A stretch of 64,000 nucleotides of DNA from assembly GCA_050740315.1 (NCBI GenBank), contig JBOIDC010000008.1, positions 5,647-69,646 of the forward strand, written 5' to 3'. The notes beneath the pieces are model-generated. The model was not told the origin of the DNA and did not search any database. It was given only the letters and a program-made list of their open reading frames with translations. Below are positions 43,835 to 54,087 of the stretch, one piece after another. Positions within the stretch are counted from its first letter, which is position 1. Each line of letters opens with the position of its first letter. This DNA comes from JACCYU01 sp050740315 (GTDB lineage Bacteria > Pseudomonadota > Gammaproteobacteria > JACCYU01). The position numbers and the translations under genes are program-made.

Positions 43835-44800
43835 TTACGCACGCTGATCGGAATTCGCGACGCGCGCCGCCACGGCATCCATGATCCGCGCGCTGATATT
43901 GAGCCCGTACAGCGCGTCCAGTTCGCGCACGCAGGTCGGGCTGGTGACGTTGATCTCGGTCAGGAACTCGCCGATCACGTCCAGGCCCACGAACAGCAGC
44001 CCTTTGTCGCGCAACACCGGACCCACCTGCGCACAGATCCAGCGATCGCGCTCGGTCAACGCCACGCCCTTGCCCACACCGCCGGCGGCCAGATTAGCGC
44101 GCGCCTCGCCGGGCGCGGGAATACGCGCCAGCGCGTAAGGAATCGGTTCCCCCTCTATCAGCAGAATGCGTTTGTCGCCCTCGATATATTCCGGGATAAA
44201 GCGCTGCGCGATCGTCGTGCTCCGTTCGCGCCGGGTCAGCGTTTCCAGAATAACGTTGGTATTCGGGTCGCCTTGGCGAATGCGAAACACCGACTCGCCG
44301 CCCATGCCATCCAGCGGTTTGACGACGATATCGCCGTGGGCTTCCAGAAATGTCTTCAGGCGTGCGCGCTGGCGGCTTACCAGGGTCGGGGCGCAGCACT
44401 GCGGGAACCACGCGGTGAACAGCTTTTCGTTGGCGTCGCGCAAGCTATCCGGCTGGTTGACGACCAGCACGCCCCGCTCCGCGACGCGCTCGAGCATGTA
44501 GGTCGTGTAGATGTATTCCATATCGAACGGCGGATCCTTGCGCATGAGAATCACGTCCATGTCCGTCAGCGCGGCGTCTTCGGCCTCGGTCAGTGTGTAC
44601 CAGTCTTGCGGATCGTCGCGGACCGCGAGGCTGCGCATGCGCGCGCAAGGGTCGCCGTTGTGCAGATAGAAATCCGATTGCTCCAGATAGTAGATCGTCC
44701 AGCGCCTGGTCTGCGCCTCCAGCAGCATGGCGAAGGTCGAATCCTTTTTGATGTTGATGGACCTGATGGGGTCCATCACCACGGCGAGCTTCAAAGTCAC
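43835..44800 (-). CDS. gshB: Glutathione synthetase
   Basis: A 321-residue ATP-grasp enzyme that adds glycine to gamma-glutamylcysteine. It starts MTLKLAVVMDPIRSINIKKDSTFAMLLEA, and VVKPLDGMGGESVFRI, RFIPEYIEGDKRILLI and GLDVIGEFLTEINVTSPTCVREL are the ATP- and substrate-binding parts. The length agrees with the family. It heads a long - strand run towards the pyr genes and is divergent from pilG. Confidence 0.96.
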   Translation of the reverse strand: MTLKLAVVMDPIRSINIKKDSTFAMLLEAQTRRWTIYYLEQSDFYLHNGDPCARMRSLAVRDDPQDWYTLTEAEDAALTDMDVILMRKDPPFDMEYIYTTYMLERVAERGVLVVNQPDSLRDANEKLFTAWFPQCCAPTLVSRQRARLKTFLEAHGDIVVKPLDGMGGESVFRIRQGDPNTNVILETLTRRERSTTIAQRFIPEYIEGDKRILLIEGEPIPYALARIPAPGEARANLAAGGVGKGVALTERDRWICAQVGPVLRDKGLLFVGLDVIGEFLTEINVTSPTCVRELDALYGLNISARIMDAVAARVANSDQRA

Positions 44801-44966
44801 GGGCGGGACTGGCGCGCGGACACGCGCGGCGCCCCGTTGCCCAGGCGTTCAGGCGGCAAGACCTCCCGCGACCCAGCATTGATTAAGCCGGGTACATGCG
44901 TTAAATTCAAATCAAGCATTCTGCCCGTGCTGCAAGCATGTTTCAGGGCTTCCCTCGAACAACGAT

Positions 44967-44972
44967 TATAAT
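44967..44972 (+). promoter_or_regulatory. Possible -10 element of the pil-chp operon
   Basis: A perfect TATAAT lies 16 bases before the pilG start. A convincing -35 at 17 bases spacing is missing, and the leader would be short, so it is a weak candidate. Confidence 0.3.
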
Positions 44973-44988
44973 ACGGGTGTTGCAGATC

Positions 44989-45372
44989 ATGGAAAGTACG
45001 GATGGTCTCAAAGTGATGGTCATCGACGACAGCAAGACGATCCGCAGGACCGCCGAAAGTCTGCTTAAGAAAGAGGGTTATGAAGTCATCACCGCGATCG
45101 ATGGCTTCGAGGCGCTGGCCAAGATCGCGCAGCACAGACCCAGTATCATTTTTGTCGACATCATGATGCCGCGCCTCGACGGCTATCAGACCTGCGCGCT
45201 GATCAAGCACAACAAGCATTTCAGGCAGACGCCGGTCATCATGCTGTCCAGCAAGGACAGCATCTTCGACAAGGCGCGCGGCCGTCTGGTCGGCTCGGAG
45301 CAATATCTGACCAAGCCGTTTTCGAGAGACGATTTACTGGGCGCGATCAAACAGCATCTGCGGCTTAACTGA
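44989..45372 (+). CDS. pilG: Response regulator PilG
   Basis: A 127-residue single-domain receiver (CheY-like). VMVIDDSKTIRRTAESLL gives the acidic pocket, IIFVDIMMPRLDG the phosphorylated Asp, VIMLSSKD the conserved Ser/Thr and YLTKPF the Lys. It is phosphorylated by ChpA and promotes pilus extension. ATG 44989 is used; the upstream part of the frame is leader. It is the first gene of pilG-pilH-pilI-pilJ-chpA. Confidence 0.95.
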   Translation: MESTDGLKVMVIDDSKTIRRTAESLLKKEGYEVITAIDGFEALAKIAQHRPSIIFVDIMMPRLDGYQTCALIKHNKHFRQTPVIMLSSKDSIFDKARGRLVGSEQYLTKPFSRDDLLGAIKQHLRLN

Positions 45373-45499
45373 CCTGTTGCGCCGGGTGCGGACAACAGTG
45401 ATTTGAGCCGGCGCTGACAGCATTCTGCAACGCGTGCGAACAGTATCGCGCGTACATTGTCGCAACTGCCTCCGCGCTCGGAGGCGCCGAGGTGAAGGT

Positions 45500-45865
45500 A
45501 TGGCGCATATTCTGGTGATTGACGATTCCCCGACCGAGGTCTACGCGCTCAAGACCATGCTGGAAAAGCATGACTATCGCGTGACCACCGCGGGCAGCGG
45601 TGAGGAGGGCGTGGCGCTCGCCAGGCAGGGCCAGCCCGATCTGATCCTGATGGACGTGGTCATGCCGGGGCTCAACGGCTTTCAGGCGACGCGCCAGTTG
45701 TCGAGAGATCCCGTCACGGCCAACATCCCGATCATTATCGTGAGCAACAAGGATCAGCAAACCGACAAGGTGTGGGCGTCGCGGCAGGGCGCTAAAGGCT
45801 ATATCGTCAAGCCCGTCAAGGAGACGGAACTGCTCGGCAGTATCAAGCTGACCTTGTCCGCATGA
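45500..45865 (+). CDS. pilH: Response regulator PilH
   Basis: A 121-residue receiver domain, HILVIDDSPTEVYALKTML at the start, LILMDVVMPGLNGFQATRQL with the phosphorylated Asp, and GYIVKPVKETELL with the Lys. PilH acts against PilG, as a phosphate sink or retraction signal. ATG 45500 with GAGGTGAAGG upstream is chosen. Confidence 0.94.
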   Translation: MAHILVIDDSPTEVYALKTMLEKHDYRVTTAGSGEEGVALARQGQPDLILMDVVMPGLNGFQATRQLSRDPVTANIPIIIVSNKDQQTDKVWASRQGAKGYIVKPVKETELLGSIKLTLSA

Positions 45866-45942
45866 CGACGCTGGCGATGGCGCCGCGGCGCCGGGACTAG
45901 ACGCTGGTCGCCGCCCGGGTTGGCGCAGGTCGGGAGCGTAGT

Positions 45943-46479
45943 TTGAGCAAGTCACCGTTCGAGCTGCTGCTCACGATCGATCGCAAAAGCCGCCCCCGCG
46001 CACGGGCGTTTCCCTCGCAACACGAGGTGGTCAGGGAGTGGGTGGGCATCGTTTTCCGCATCCGGCGCAATCCGCTGGTGGCGCCACTGCTCGCCGTGGC
46101 CGAGATCATCACGCCGCCGGCGATTGCCAGTGTGCCCGGCGTCAAACCCTGGGTGCTGGGCATCGCCAATATGCGCGGCACGTTGCTGCCTATCATGGAT
46201 GTGCAGGGCTTTCTTTATCGCAGCAACGCCGTGACGGAGCTGCGCACGCGGCGCGTGCTGGTCGTGCCGCTGGGCGGTCACTGGACCGGCCTGCTGGTGG
46301 ACGCGGTAGTGGGGCTTAAGCGTTTTCGGGTCGACGCGCGGTCCGAGCAGTTGCCGGAGCTGGACCCGGAGGTAAAACCGTACGTCTCTTATGGCTATCA
46401 GCATGGCGATGCGCGGTACGCGCTTATGAACGTCGCCGCGCTGATCGAGGATCGGTCATTCCTCGACGTTGGCTTGTAG
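45943..46479 (+). CDS. pilI: CheW-like adaptor PilI
   Basis: A 178-residue CheW-domain protein that couples the receptor PilJ to the kinase ChpA. VPGVKPWVLGIANMRGTLLPIMDVQGFL is the CheW core, followed by VLVVPLGGHWTGLLVDAVVGLKRF. It lies between pilH and pilJ as in Pseudomonas. Its start codon is TTG (AGTTTGAGC), or possibly a later codon; no better start is seen. Confidence 0.9.
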   Translation: MSKSPFELLLTIDRKSRPRARAFPSQHEVVREWVGIVFRIRRNPLVAPLLAVAEIITPPAIASVPGVKPWVLGIANMRGTLLPIMDVQGFLYRSNAVTELRTRRVLVVPLGGHWTGLLVDAVVGLKRFRVDARSEQLPELDPEVKPYVSYGYQHGDARYALMNVAALIEDRSFLDVGL

Positions 46480-46602
46480 GGCATTCGTTCGCCGCGGGAT
46501 GCTAAAGTAACCAGCAAGTGACGGAAACGATCGGTGAGGGCGTTGGTGTCCACGTTGATGCGGACCGGGGAATATTCGAGCATTCGTTAAGAGGGCGTCG
46601 CG

Positions 46603-48336
46603 ATGATTAACACACTGGGACTTGGGGGCGTAAACAAGACGCTCGTTGCGCTGTTCGCGCTGTTGTTGATACTCCTTGCGTTGATGGCGGGCGTGTTCAT
46701 CAACATTACGGATCAGCGCAACGAGGAAACGGCGCTGCTGGGGCTGGCTGCGGACCAGCAGTTGTTGTCGCAGCGGCTGGCGCGCACCGCACAGGTGGCC
46801 GCCGAGGGCGATATGCCTGCGTTCCCGCTGCTCGCGCAGTTGCGCGCCGAGTTCGACGTGTCGGTCGCGGCCCTGAAACAGGGCGATCCGGAACGCGGCA
46901 TATCGCCCGCGCCAGAAGCCTTGCAAGCCGAGGTCGATCAGGTCGCCGTGCGTTGGCAGGAGCTTCGCAACGAGATCAACGTTGTGTTAAACGGCCGCCG
47001 GGCGGTTGCTTCCCGGCCGGAAACGTCGCCCGAGGTGTTCGAGGTCAAAACCGCCGCGAATAACGCCGCCGACGTGAGCGGCCCGCTGCTGGACGACACG
47101 GCGGCGCTGGAAGCGCGCATCGATGAGTACGCCTCGCGCATGGATGTGCTGATCATCATCGCCGCCGCGCTGGGTGTGCTGGCAGTCACGGTGCTGATAC
47201 TCATCGGGTATATGTTCAATCAGGACACGCGCCATCGGCTGGAGGTCAGCGCCGAACAGAACCGGCGCAACCAGCGCGCGATCCTGCGCCTGCTCGACGA
47301 GATGACCAACCTGGCCGACGGCGATCTGACCGTGCAGGCGACGGTGACTGAAGACATCACCGGCGCGATCGCCGACTCGGTCAATTATTCCATCGACGCC
47401 TTGCGCAGTCTGGTTGCCACCATCAACCAGACCGCCGAACAGGTGGCCACCGCCACCGAGAAGACCCAGGCCACGGCATTCCGCCTGACCGACGCCAGCA
47501 GCCAGCAGGCGCGCCAGATCACCGTCGCGTCGACCGCTATTGCGGACATGGCCGCGTCCATCGAACAGGTGTCCAGAAACGCCGGCGCTTCGGCCGACGT
47601 GGCGCAGAAGTCGGTGCAGATTGCCAACAAGGGCGCGCAGACGGTGAGCCGCACCATCGGTGGCATGAACACCATCCGCGAACAGATTCAGGAGACATCC
47701 AAGCGCATCAAGCGGCTGGGCGAGAGCTCGCAGGAGATCGGCGACATCGTGAGCCTGATCGACGAGATCGCGGACCAGACCAATATTCTGGCCCTGAATG
47801 CGGCCATCCAGGCCTCCACCGCCGGCGAGGCGGGACGCGGGTTCGCGGTGGTCGCCGACGAGGTGCAGCGGCTGTCGGAGCGCGCCGGCAACGCCACCAA
47901 GCAGATCGAGGCGCTGGTCAAGGCCATTCAGTCCGACACCAACGAGGCGGTCATCTCCATGGAGCAAAGCACCGCCAACGTCGTGGCGGGCGCCAAGCAG
48001 GCGGAGGACGCCGGCGAGGCCCTGACCGAGATCGAAATCGTGTCCAATCAGCTGGCGCGGCTCATCCAGTCGATTTCCAAGGCCGCGCGACAGCAGTCTG
48101 CGGCGGCCGCGGACCTCACCAGGAACATGAAAGTCATCGAACAGATCACGACGCAGACCTCGCAGGGCACCCGCGAAACCGCCAACTCCATCGGCAATCT
48201 GGCTGGGCTGGCCGGCGAGCTGCGGCGCTCGGTGACCGGCTTCAAGCTCCCCGAACACGCGGAGGAGGAGGAAGAGCTATTAATGGAGGACTTGCCGCAA
48301 GAGCCGCTGCGGGCCGAGCAGTCCGGACGCTTCTGA
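46603..48336 (+). CDS. pilJ: Methyl-accepting chemotaxis protein PilJ, short form
   Basis: A 577-residue membrane receptor of the Pil-Chp system. An N-terminal membrane helix (TLVALFALLLILLALMAGVF) leads a periplasmic part with one PilJ-type helical module (LGLAADQQLLSQRLARTAQ). A second membrane helix (VLIIIAALGVLAVTVLILIGY) is followed by HAMP-like and signalling regions. The hairpin tip is EIADQTNILALNAAIQAS, then GRGFAVVADEVQRLSERAGNATKQI. The Pseudomonas homologue is about 100 residues longer with two periplasmic modules, so the sensing part here is reduced. Confidence 0.92.
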   Translation: MINTLGLGGVNKTLVALFALLLILLALMAGVFINITDQRNEETALLGLAADQQLLSQRLARTAQVAAEGDMPAFPLLAQLRAEFDVSVAALKQGDPERGISPAPEALQAEVDQVAVRWQELRNEINVVLNGRRAVASRPETSPEVFEVKTAANNAADVSGPLLDDTAALEARIDEYASRMDVLIIIAAALGVLAVTVLILIGYMFNQDTRHRLEVSAEQNRRNQRAILRLLDEMTNLADGDLTVQATVTEDITGAIADSVNYSIDALRSLVATINQTAEQVATATEKTQATAFRLTDASSQQARQITVASTAIADMAASIEQVSRNAGASADVAQKSVQIANKGAQTVSRTIGGMNTIREQIQETSKRIKRLGESSQEIGDIVSLIDEIADQTNILALNAAIQASTAGEAGRGFAVVADEVQRLSERAGNATKQIEALVKAIQSDTNEAVISMEQSTANVVAGAKQAEDAGEALTEIEIVSNQLARLIQSISKAARQQSAAAADLTRNMKVIEQITTQTSQGTRETANSIGNLAGLAGELRRSVTGFKLPEHAEEEEELLMEDLPQEPLRAEQSGRF

Positions 48337-48370
48337 TATTCGCGCGTGCTGAAAATGATGCGAGTCCGTC

Positions 48371-51300
48371 ATGAATAGCGGGGCCACGCTGCAGCTCGAG
48401 ACCCTGAGCTGGGTCAAAAAGGAGCTGGACGCGGTACTGGATCAGGCGCGCCAGGCGCTGGAAAGCTACATCGACAATCCCGCCGATGCCTCGTCATTGA
48501 CGCAGGTGCAGGAGGCGCTGCGCCAGGTCGTCGGTACCTTGCAGATGGTCGAGCTATACGGCGCCGCCATGCTCGCGCAGGAAATGGAGGCACTCACGCG
48601 CGCGTTGATAGACGACAGCATACGCGGCCGCGACGAAGCATTCGAGGTGTTGCTGCGCGCCATCCTGCAATTGCCCGATTATCTCGAACACGTGCAGCTC
48701 GGCAATCGCGATATGCCGATCGTTTTGCTGCCGCTGCTCAATGACCTGCGCACCGCGCGCGACGCCAGCCTGCTGTCGGAGAAGGTGTTGTTCTTTCCCG
48801 AGGGGCCCCCGGGCCCGCCGCCGGGCACGGACGACGCGGGCGCGGCGGCGATGGAAGACATCCGCGCGGTTGCCAGGCGCCAGCGGCACAATTACCAGCT
48901 GGCGTTGCTGGGCTGGTTTCGCGGCCAGGATACGCGGGGCAGTCTCGATGTGCTCAAGGGCGTCGCCATCAAGCTCTTCGCGGCGTCGCGGCACACGGAG
49001 GTTAAACGTCTGTGGTGGACCACCGCCGCGCTGGCCGAGTCGCTGTCCATCGGCGCCTTGCAGCCTAACGTGACGGTGAAATCGCTGCTCGGCAAGATCG
49101 ACCGCGAGATCAAAAGGCTGGCCGATCAGGGCGAAGACCAATTCGCCAGCGCCATTCCCGACGAACTCAGCAAGAATATTCTTTACTACGTCGCCTGCGC
49201 CGAGGATGGCAGCGACTTGCTGCGCGCCGTAAAACAGGCATATGGCCTTCACGAGCTGCTGCCGCACAGCCAGACCCTGGTCGAGGCGCGGCAGCGTCTG
49301 GCCGGACCCAACCTGGCGTTGTTGGAGACCGTGGCCGGCGCCCTGCGTGAAGACTTGAGCGTGGTCAAGGAGAACCTGGAACGGTTCGCGAGCGGAAGTG
49401 ACAAGGATCCCCGGCAGCTGGAGCCAGTGGTGGGCAGGCTGCACAAGATCGCCGAAACGCTGGACGTGCTGAACCTGAATGCCGCGGGTGGACGGGTAGC
49501 GGAGCAGGCCCGCATCCTGAGCGATGTCGTCGATGGCCGGCGCGAATCCAGCGAGACGCTGCTGGCTTGTGTCGCCGGCGTCATGCTGGATGCGGAGATC
49601 GAGATCAACAGCCTGCCCGCGACCCAGGCCGCGACTGATCGGCGTGCGAGCGGTGCCGACGCCCAGCCAGCCACAAGTGCGGCGGTCGACGCCGAGCATC
49701 GCCGGCTGTTGAGCACGGTCATATCGGAGGCGCTGCGGGAGTTGGAACGGGTGAAGGAGGCGATCACGGGGTTTATCAGCGCGCCGGAAGACAGGTCACA
49801 GGCCGCCGAATTGCCCGCGCAGCTGGAGCGAATAAGAGCTGCGATGACCATGGCCCACGTGACCATCCTGCCGGCGCTCCTCACCTCGATTTCGGACTAT
49901 GTTTCCACCCGGTTGCTGGCCGAGCCGACTCTGCCTGACGTCACCGAGCTCGAATCGCTGGCGGACGCGATTACCAGCGTGGAATACCTGCTGGAGTCGC
50001 TGGGCAAGGGCACCGCGCCGCCGCACGCCATTCTGGAGATCGGGCGCGCGAGCGCGGCCAAGCTCGGTTTCCCGGTAGACACAGGGCAGATGGATGATGA
50101 GACAACGCCCGCGAAGCCGTCTGGCTGGACCGAGATCAATGCGGCGTTCGCGGCCGGTTTCGTGCCCGACGCGGCGCGCGCCGGCGACGTCGGTCCCGCG
50201 GTCGACGGCATCTGGGGCGCCGCCCACATCGAAAACGCTGTGCCTGGCCCAGCGCACACGGAGACCGAAACACATGAGTCCGCACCCCAAGCGATTGCGC
50301 CGGCCCCGTCCGCTAATGATCAGCGTGGACTGGTTGCGCTGACGGGCGAAGCCGACGACGAGATCCTGGAGATTTTTTTCGAGGAGGCCGAGGAGGTGCT
50401 TGGGGTCATCAGGGAACTGCTGCCGAAATGGCGCGCGGACAGCAGTGACCAGCAGTCACTGGCGGTGCTGCGGCGATCTTTTCATACGCTCAAGGGCAGC
50501 GGTCGGCTGGTGGGCGCGCGGCTGCTCGGCGAATTCGCCTGGGCATTCGAGAATTTGCTGAATCGGGTGATCGAAGGCGAGGTGTCGGCGGCCGATCACA
50601 TCCACCAGCTTCTGGAGCAGGCCGCCGACGCGCTGGCCGAGCTGATCGCGCAGATCAAGGGGCAAGGCGCGCCAGGCATGGACGTCATGGCGCTGATGGG
50701 CGCCGCGCACGCGATGAGCAAACCGGATTACCGGCCGGCGCGCTCGATGGGCCGGATGACGAGCGATGCGGCGCCGTCGGCCGGCGGTGTTTCTCCGGGT
50801 ACCGTCGAGTCCGGGCCGGGCGCGGCCGGTGCGCCCGAACTGCCGGCAGTGTCCAGAGATGACATTTCCACTGCAGGCGACCTGACGCCGGCCTCCCCGC
50901 ACGCACAAGAGTCCGCGGCGCGAGCGACGGATCAGACGGTCGACTTCGAAGCCGAACGCGCCGCACCCGCGGATGCCGGTGATCACGCGCCGTCTTTGCT
51001 TTCCGGCGCGCGGGCAGATGGCGAGGCACGGGAAGCTCACCGGCGGCGGCCGCCCGGGGAAACAGCTGATGCCGAGCCCTCAGCGGAGGCCGGGCGGGAG
51101 GCCAGCGGCGATACGGTGCTGCGCGATATTTTCTTAAACGAGGCGCGCCAGCATGTCGGCGTGCTTGAAGCCGGGCTGCAAGCGGCCACCGAGGCCGGGG
51201 CCGCGTTGCCCGTCACCGACGCGCTGCTGCGCGCTCTGCATACCTTGAATGGCAGCGCGCTGACCGCCGGCGTGCCGGATATCACGCCCATCTGCGCGCC

Positions 51301-54079
51301 ACTGGAGCGTTACGCCGCGGCGCGCGCCGCCGTCGATCTGCCGATCCCCAGCGCCGCCATCCCGCTCGTCAAAGAGGCGCTGGACGCGGTGAATGCCTTA
51401 TTGGAGGCGCTGAGCGCGTCGCAACGGCCGTCACCGGGCAGCGATCAGGTGGCCGAACGCGTGGCAGCCTTGCTGCGCGAGGAGATCGCCCGGCAGACCG
51501 CCGAACTGGGCGCCGCGCCACAGGCGGAATCGGTGGATATACTGACCGGCCGCGGTTCGATGGAGCGGATGCCCGCTGAGCAGGAGGAAGCGGTTCCGCA
51601 CGACGATGCCCTCGCGCCCGCCGGCGCCCGCCGCGCAGACGATGATTCAGCCGCCGCTGCGCCCGGGCAGCCGCACGACCGGGAGTTGGTCGAGATCTTC
51701 ATTGAGGAAGCGCGGGACCTCATGGACGCCAGCGACCGCGCGATGCAGCGCTGGCAGCAGAACCAGCATGACAAGGGCGCCGTCAGCGACCTGCGTCGTC
51801 AGCTGCACACCTTGAAAGGCGGTGCGCGCATGGCCGGCTGCGCGCCGATCGGCGACCTTAGCCACGCCCTGGAGTCGCTGATTATCTCGGTGGTCGAGTC
51901 GCGTACCGCGCCGAGCGCGGCACTGTTCGACGGCCTGCACGCGGGTTTCGACCACCTCCACGCCATGCTCGAACAAACCGTGAAGTCGCAGCCTTTGGCG
52001 CCTGCCGGCGAGTTGATCCGACGCTTAGAAGCGTTGCGTCATCGCGGGACATCTGCGCCAGTCGCGGCGCGCGACTCGGTCAGTGATGACCAGGTCGCCA
52101 GAGACAAGCCGCAACCGCCCGAACACGTCAAGATCGAGCCGCTCGCGCTGGGACTGACCGAGCGCGAACCGCGGGCGGAAGGCGTCGAGATCGAAGCGCC
52201 CATGGTTGCGCGGGCCGCCGATGCGGCCGCGCACACGCACGGGGCGAATGAATTGATCCGCGTGAGCGCCGATTTGCTGGACACGCTGGTCAACGCAGCG
52301 GGTGAGGTCAACATCTACCATTCCCGTCTGGAGCAGCAGATTACCGCCTTCAGGTTCAACCTGAAGGAACTGGAGCAGACGGTGGCGCGGCTGCGCGACC
52401 AGCTGCGCAAGCTGGAGATGGAAACCGAGGCGCAGATCCTGTTTCGTTACGAGCAGGAGAAAAGCGAGCAGGATACCGCGTTCGATCCGCTGGAACTGGA
52501 TCGCTATTCGAACATGCAACAGCTCTCGCGGGCGCTGGGCGAGAGCGTCAACGATCTGATCAGCATCAAGGAGATCCTGGTCGATCAGGTGCGCGACTCC
52601 GAAACCCTGCTGCTGCAACAGTCGCGCGTCAGCACCGATCTGCAGGATGGCCTCATGCGCACGCGCATGGTGCCGTTCAGGAATCTGACGCCGCGGCTGC
52701 GACGGGTTATGCGTCAAACCGCCGAAGAGCTGGGCAAGAAAGTGGAGCTGGTGATCAGCGGCGAGACCAGCGAACTGGACCGCTCGGTGCTGGATCGCAT
52801 GGTAGCGCCCCTGGAGCACATGTTGCGCAACGCCATCTCGCACGGCATCGAGTTTCCCGAAGAGCGCCGCAGCAAGGGCAAGCCTGAGACCGGCCGGGTG
52901 CGCGTGACGGTGGCGCGCGAGGCCAATGAGATCGTGATCAGGGTCGAAGACGACGGCAACGGCGTAGATCTGGACGCGGTCAGCCATAAGGCGCGTAGTC
53001 TGGGTTTGATCAAGGACGACGACAAGCTGTCCAGCCACGACATCATGCAATTCATCCTGGAGTCAGGCTTCAGCACCGCCGACCGGGTCACGCAGATCTC
53101 CGGGCGTGGTGTCGGCATGGACGTGGTCGGTGCCGAGGTCAGGCAGCTGGGCGGTGTGCTCAATATCGACTCGACCCGCGGCAAGGGCACCAGTTTTACC
53201 GTCAGACTGCCGTTTACCCTGGCCATCAATCAGGCCCTGCTGGTGCAGTCCGGCGAGGACATTTATGCCGTGCCGCTGACCAGCATCGAGGGTATCGTGC
53301 GGCTGTCCGCCGATGAGCTGAAACACAAGTACGCGCAGTCCGCGCCAGTCTACGAGTACGCGGCGAACGTTTACGAACTGCGGCATCTCGGCTCGCTGCT
53401 GGGTCGTTCGGCGCCGGTGCTGGGCGAGCCGCACATGATGTATCCGGTGATGCTGGTGCGCGCAGGCGACCGGCGTTTCGCGCTGCAGGCCGAAGGCCTG
53501 CTGGGCAATCGTGAGGTGGTGGTAAAGCCGGTGGGCCCGCAGATCAGCAAGGTGCGCGGCATTTCGGGCGCGACCATCCTGGGCGATGGCAGAGTGGTAT
53601 TGATTCTGGACCCGGTCGGCCTGGTGCGGGTTGGACTCGGGGTCCACGCCGCGTACAGTTCCGAGGAGCCCAGGCTCGCGGCCGCGCTGGACAAGGCGCT
53701 TACCGTCATGGTGGTCGATGATTCGATCACCATTCGCAAGGTGACCTCGCGCATGCTCGAGCGCAACAATTTCGCCGTACTGACCGCGAAAGACGGCATC
53801 GATGCGGTGAGCCAGCTGCACGACAGCGTGCCGGACGTGTTGCTGCTGGATATCGAGATGCCGCGCATGGACGGTTACGAACTGGCGACCTACATCCGCA
53901 ACAACGAGCAGCTGCGGGATATCCCCATCATCATGATCACCTCGCGCACCGGCAGCAAGCACCGCGAGCGGGCGATGGAGATCGGCGTCAACCGCTATCT
54001 GGGCAAGCCGTATCAGGAGAACGAACTGCTGCAGAATATCAACGAAATTCTGGCCGGGCGCGCCGGCGCGGCGCGTTGA
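48371..54079 (+). CDS. chpA: Hybrid sensor kinase ChpA (CheA-like)
   Basis: A 1902-residue kinase that controls twitching. The first 300 residues are a FimL-like helical region. Three clear phosphotransfer domains have HTLKGSGR at H705, HTLNGSAL at H957 (Lys replaced by Asn) and HTLKGGAR at H1146; degenerate versions precede them. Long Ala/Pro-rich linkers join them. The CheA core follows: ELIRVSADLLDTLVNAAGE, MRTRMVPF, LEHMLRNAISHGIE, VEDDGNGVD and SGRGVGMDVV. Then comes a CheW domain and a C-terminal receiver with D1827 in LLLDIEMPRMDG and YLGKPY. Pseudomonas ChpA is longer, with eight phosphotransfer modules. pilK is missing between pilJ and this gene. Confidence 0.95.
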   Translation: MNSGATLQLETLSWVKKELDAVLDQARQALESYIDNPADASSLTQVQEALRQVVGTLQMVELYGAAMLAQEMEALTRALIDDSIRGRDEAFEVLLRAILQLPDYLEHVQLGNRDMPIVLLPLLNDLRTARDASLLSEKVLFFPEGPPGPPPGTDDAGAAAMEDIRAVARRQRHNYQLALLGWFRGQDTRGSLDVLKGVAIKLFAASRHTEVKRLWWTTAALAESLSIGALQPNVTVKSLLGKIDREIKRLADQGEDQFASAIPDELSKNILYYVACAEDGSDLLRAVKQAYGLHELLPHSQTLVEARQRLAGPNLALLETVAGALREDLSVVKENLERFASGSDKDPRQLEPVVGRLHKIAETLDVLNLNAAGGRVAEQARILSDVVDGRRESSETLLACVAGVMLDAEIEINSLPATQAATDRRASGADAQPATSAAVDAEHRRLLSTVISEALRELERVKEAITGFISAPEDRSQAAELPAQLERIRAAMTMAHVTILPALLTSISDYVSTRLLAEPTLPDVTELESLADAITSVEYLLESLGKGTAPPHAILEIGRASAAKLGFPVDTGQMDDETTPAKPSGWTEINAAFAAGFVPDAARAGDVGPAVDGIWGAAHIENAVPGPAHTETETHESAPQAIAPAPSANDQRGLVALTGEADDEILEIFFEEAEEVLGVIRELLPKWRADSSDQQSLAVLRRSFHTLKGSGRLVGARLLGEFAWAFENLLNRVIEGEVSAADHIHQLLEQAADALAELIAQIKGQGAPGMDVMALMGAAHAMSKPDYRPARSMGRMTSDAAPSAGGVSPGTVESGPGAAGAPELPAVSRDDISTAGDLTPASPHAQESAARATDQTVDFEAERAAPADAGDHAPSLLSGARADGEAREAHRRRPPGETADAEPSAEAGREASGDTVLRDIFLNEARQHVGVLEAGLQAATEAGAALPVTDALLRALHTLNGSALTAGVPDITPICAPLERYAAARAAVDLPIPSAAIPLVKEALDAVNALLEALSASQRPSPGSDQVAERVAALLREEIARQTAELGAAPQAESVDILTGRGSMERMPAEQEEAVPHDDALAPAGARRADDDSAAAAPGQPHDRELVEIFIEEARDLMDASDRAMQRWQQNQHDKGAVSDLRRQLHTLKGGARMAGCAPIGDLSHALESLIISVVESRTAPSAALFDGLHAGFDHLHAMLEQTVKSQPLAPAGELIRRLEALRHRGTSAPVAARDSVSDDQVARDKPQPPEHVKIEPLALGLTEREPRAEGVEIEAPMVARAADAAAHTHGANELIRVSADLLDTLVNAAGEVNIYHSRLEQQITAFRFNLKELEQTVARLRDQLRKLEMETEAQILFRYEQEKSEQDTAFDPLELDRYSNMQQLSRALGESVNDLISIKEILVDQVRDSETLLLQQSRVSTDLQDGLMRTRMVPFRNLTPRLRRVMRQTAEELGKKVELVISGETSELDRSVLDRMVAPLEHMLRNAISHGIEFPEERRSKGKPETGRVRVTVAREANEIVIRVEDDGNGVDLDAVSHKARSLGLIKDDDKLSSHDIMQFILESGFSTADRVTQISGRGVGMDVVGAEVRQLGGVLNIDSTRGKGTSFTVRLPFTLAINQALLVQSGEDIYAVPLTSIEGIVRLSADELKHKYAQSAPVYEYAANVYELRHLGSLLGRSAPVLGEPHMMYPVMLVRAGDRRFALQAEGLLGNREVVVKPVGPQISKVRGISGATILGDGRVVLILDPVGLVRVGLGVHAAYSSEEPRLAAALDKALTVMVVDDSITIRKVTSRMLERNNFAVLTAKDGIDAVSQLHDSVPDVLLLDIEMPRMDGYELATYIRNNEQLRDIPIIMITSRTGSKHRERAMEIGVNRYLGKPYQENELLQNINEILAGRAGAAR

Positions 54080-54087
54080 TCCGCAAA

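Noticed and set aside
46987..48258. Long open frame on the - strand of pilJ
   Set aside because: A shadow of the real gene: low-complexity Gly/Arg/Asp-rich translation and no family features; similar shadows occur opposite chpA, tkt and the GH2 gene.
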